Source of the DNA: Solirubrobacter sp963724195
GTDB taxonomy: Bacteria > Actinomycetota > Thermoleophilia > Solirubrobacterales > Solirubrobacteraceae
Reading direction: 5' to 3'
DNA length: 64,000 nucleotides
Assembly: GCA_963724195.1 (NCBI GenBank)
Contig: CAVRTQ010000002.1
Location: forward strand, 62,001-126,000
Below are positions 62,992 to 64,000 of the stretch, piece after piece (within the stretch, counting starts at the first letter, position 1; each line of letters starts with the position of its first letter). The position numbers and the translations under genes were made by a program. The notes under the pieces were generated by a model. The model made no database searches. It worked only from the letters and a program-made list of their open reading frames with translations, and had not been told where the DNA came from.

Positions 62992-64000
62992 ACGTCAGCG
63001 TCTTCGAGTAGCTGCCGGTACGCAGCGGCTCGTTGGCGGCGATGGCCTGCTTGAACGTGACCGTGGCGGCGTCGTTGGACACCGGGCCGGCGTACGTCTT
63101 GACGACGCCCAGGCCCTCCAGCGGAGTCGCCAGCGCGAACGCGCCGTTGACCAGCTTGCCCGGGTTGGCGCCGGTGTCGGAGACCGTCAGGGTCGCGTCA
63201 CCGGCGGTGGAGATCACGTTCGCGGTCGTGGAGGCCGTGTACGTGTTCGCGACGCCCGGGACGAACGCGCCGAAGGAGGCGGGCGCGCCCATCGTCAAGC
63301 GCCAGGGTCGCCGGCACGGAGCCGCCGACCGCCGCCCGTCGGCGCACGGCGACAGGCCGGCTTCGTCTGGCCCTTGTCGACCAGGACCTGCTTGGTCGTC
63401 CACGACCGTGGTGCCGTCAGGCGCCATGCAGGTCAGCGTCCAGCTCTCCTGGTAATAGCCGCTCGGGCCGGGGACCATGCCCTCGGCGCGGTACGGCGGG
63501 ACCGGGCGCACGGACGGGTTCACGTGGAACTCGAACTTGCCGCTGGCCGGGACCCGCATCCAGGACTCCAGGTGCGTCGGGATGGCCTGCGGCGCCGAGA
63601 ACGTGACCGGCGTCGTGTTGTTGCGGATCGTGTTCGTGTACAGGTTGAAGTCCTTGGTGACCTTCAGCGTGTAGCCGGCCGGGGCGGTGCCGTTGATCAC
63701 GGAGTGACCGGCGGCGATCGTCGCGTACACGAGCGACTGTGTAGAAGGCGTCGCGCATCGCGTGGCCGCCGTACGCCGCCTTGATGTCCGCGGCCGCCGT
63801 CGTCCGGCACGAAGCCGGTGTAGTCGCCGGTCGTGCAGTTGACGTAGTTCGGGGCCTTGCCGGCCTTGTTGGTGGCCGAGGCGCGCGTTGCAGGTGCGTC
63901 GAGCCACCGACGGTCTCCGGCGTCACGGCGAAGCCGCGGGTCGCGTAGTAGGACCAGTCGATCGTCTCGCCCGACGTCTCGTAGTCGTGCGCCGAGTCGC
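62966..64000 (-). CDS. Secreted M14 zinc carboxypeptidase, C-terminal part (partial, frame breaks)
   Basis: At the right edge the segment DSAHDYETSGETIDWSYYAT followed by RGFAVTPETVGGS resembles the C-terminal part of the M14 catalytic domain, the Glu in VTPE being the likely general base. Beyond lies a non-catalytic beta-sandwich (YTLKVTKDFNLYTNTIRNNT, IPTHLESWMRVPASGKFEFH) and a terminal domain ending SYSKTLTFTLSTTNP, stop at 62966. Frame breaks are frequent (near 63408, 63300 and 63740-63890). The N-terminal two-thirds, with the HxxE zinc motif, lies off the window. Confidence 0.7.

Overview
The window is a gene-dense, very GC-rich chromosome segment with frequent GTG and TTG starts, start/stop overlaps of the ATGA or TAGTG type, and no rRNA, tRNA, CRISPR array or transposase that I can see. 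Gene content and order (rpmE, prfA, prmC, glyA, a WecA/MraY-type transferase, then the atp operon) point to a deep-branching actinobacterium. The protein style fits Thermoleophilia/Solirubrobacterales, but that placement is inference. Layout: 1-4.9 kb holds the ATP synthase operon on the minus strand (atpI-like, atpB, atpE, atpF, atpH, atpA, start of atpG). 5-9.5 kb holds an OsmC peroxidase-like gene, a damaged binding protein, a cupin, a WecA-type transferase and a small Ser/Thr kinase. 9.5-15.5 kb holds a PAS/GAF histidine kinase with its receiver protein, then the glyA-prmC-prfA-DUF1385-rpmE translation block. 16-20 kb carries pyrimidine/hydantoin-type catabolism (M20 carbamoylase, LLM oxidoreductase, dihydropyrimidinase). 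20-24 kb carries the electron-transfer flavoprotein operon with its ETF dehydrogenase, then a TetR/SMR efflux operon. 25-31 kb is a signalling island with three NarL-type histidine kinases and two response regulators. 32-36.6 kb is acyl-CoA metabolism (acyl-CoA dehydrogenase, thiolase), a HAD phosphatase and leucyl aminopeptidase. 36.6-45.4 kb holds a large membrane protein, an inverted-repeat-rich intergenic region, a PLP decarboxylase, two secreted beta-propeller proteins (one heavily damaged), MeaB, and an Rpf-like wall hydrolase behind a c-di-AMP riboswitch. 45.6-57 kb holds a GH57/methyltransferase pair, photolyase, LON-domain and ankyrin proteins, a CPA1 antiporter flanked by DsrE- and TusA-like genes, an MFS pump and assorted oxidoreductases. 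57-64 kb holds an ECF sigma factor, an unknown protein and a TPR-CHAT protease-like protein, then signal peptidase I, an FAD oxidase and the C-terminal end of an M14 carboxypeptidase. The acyl-CoA dehydrogenase, ETF and ETF dehydrogenase would together pass electrons from acyl-CoA oxidation to the quinone pool, and the proton gradient would drive the ATP synthase. MeaB and a stand-alone B12-binding protein imply a methylmalonyl-CoA-type mutase encoded elsewhere. A caution applies throughout: about twenty genes or gene parts, including essential ones (atpG, prmC), are put out of frame, nearly always by what looks like one extra base. I read most of these as sequence or assembly errors rather than true pseudogenes, and annotate the full extent of each gene. 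A few loci (DUF1385, the binding protein at 5.6-6.2 kb, a second SMR gene) instead look internally deleted.
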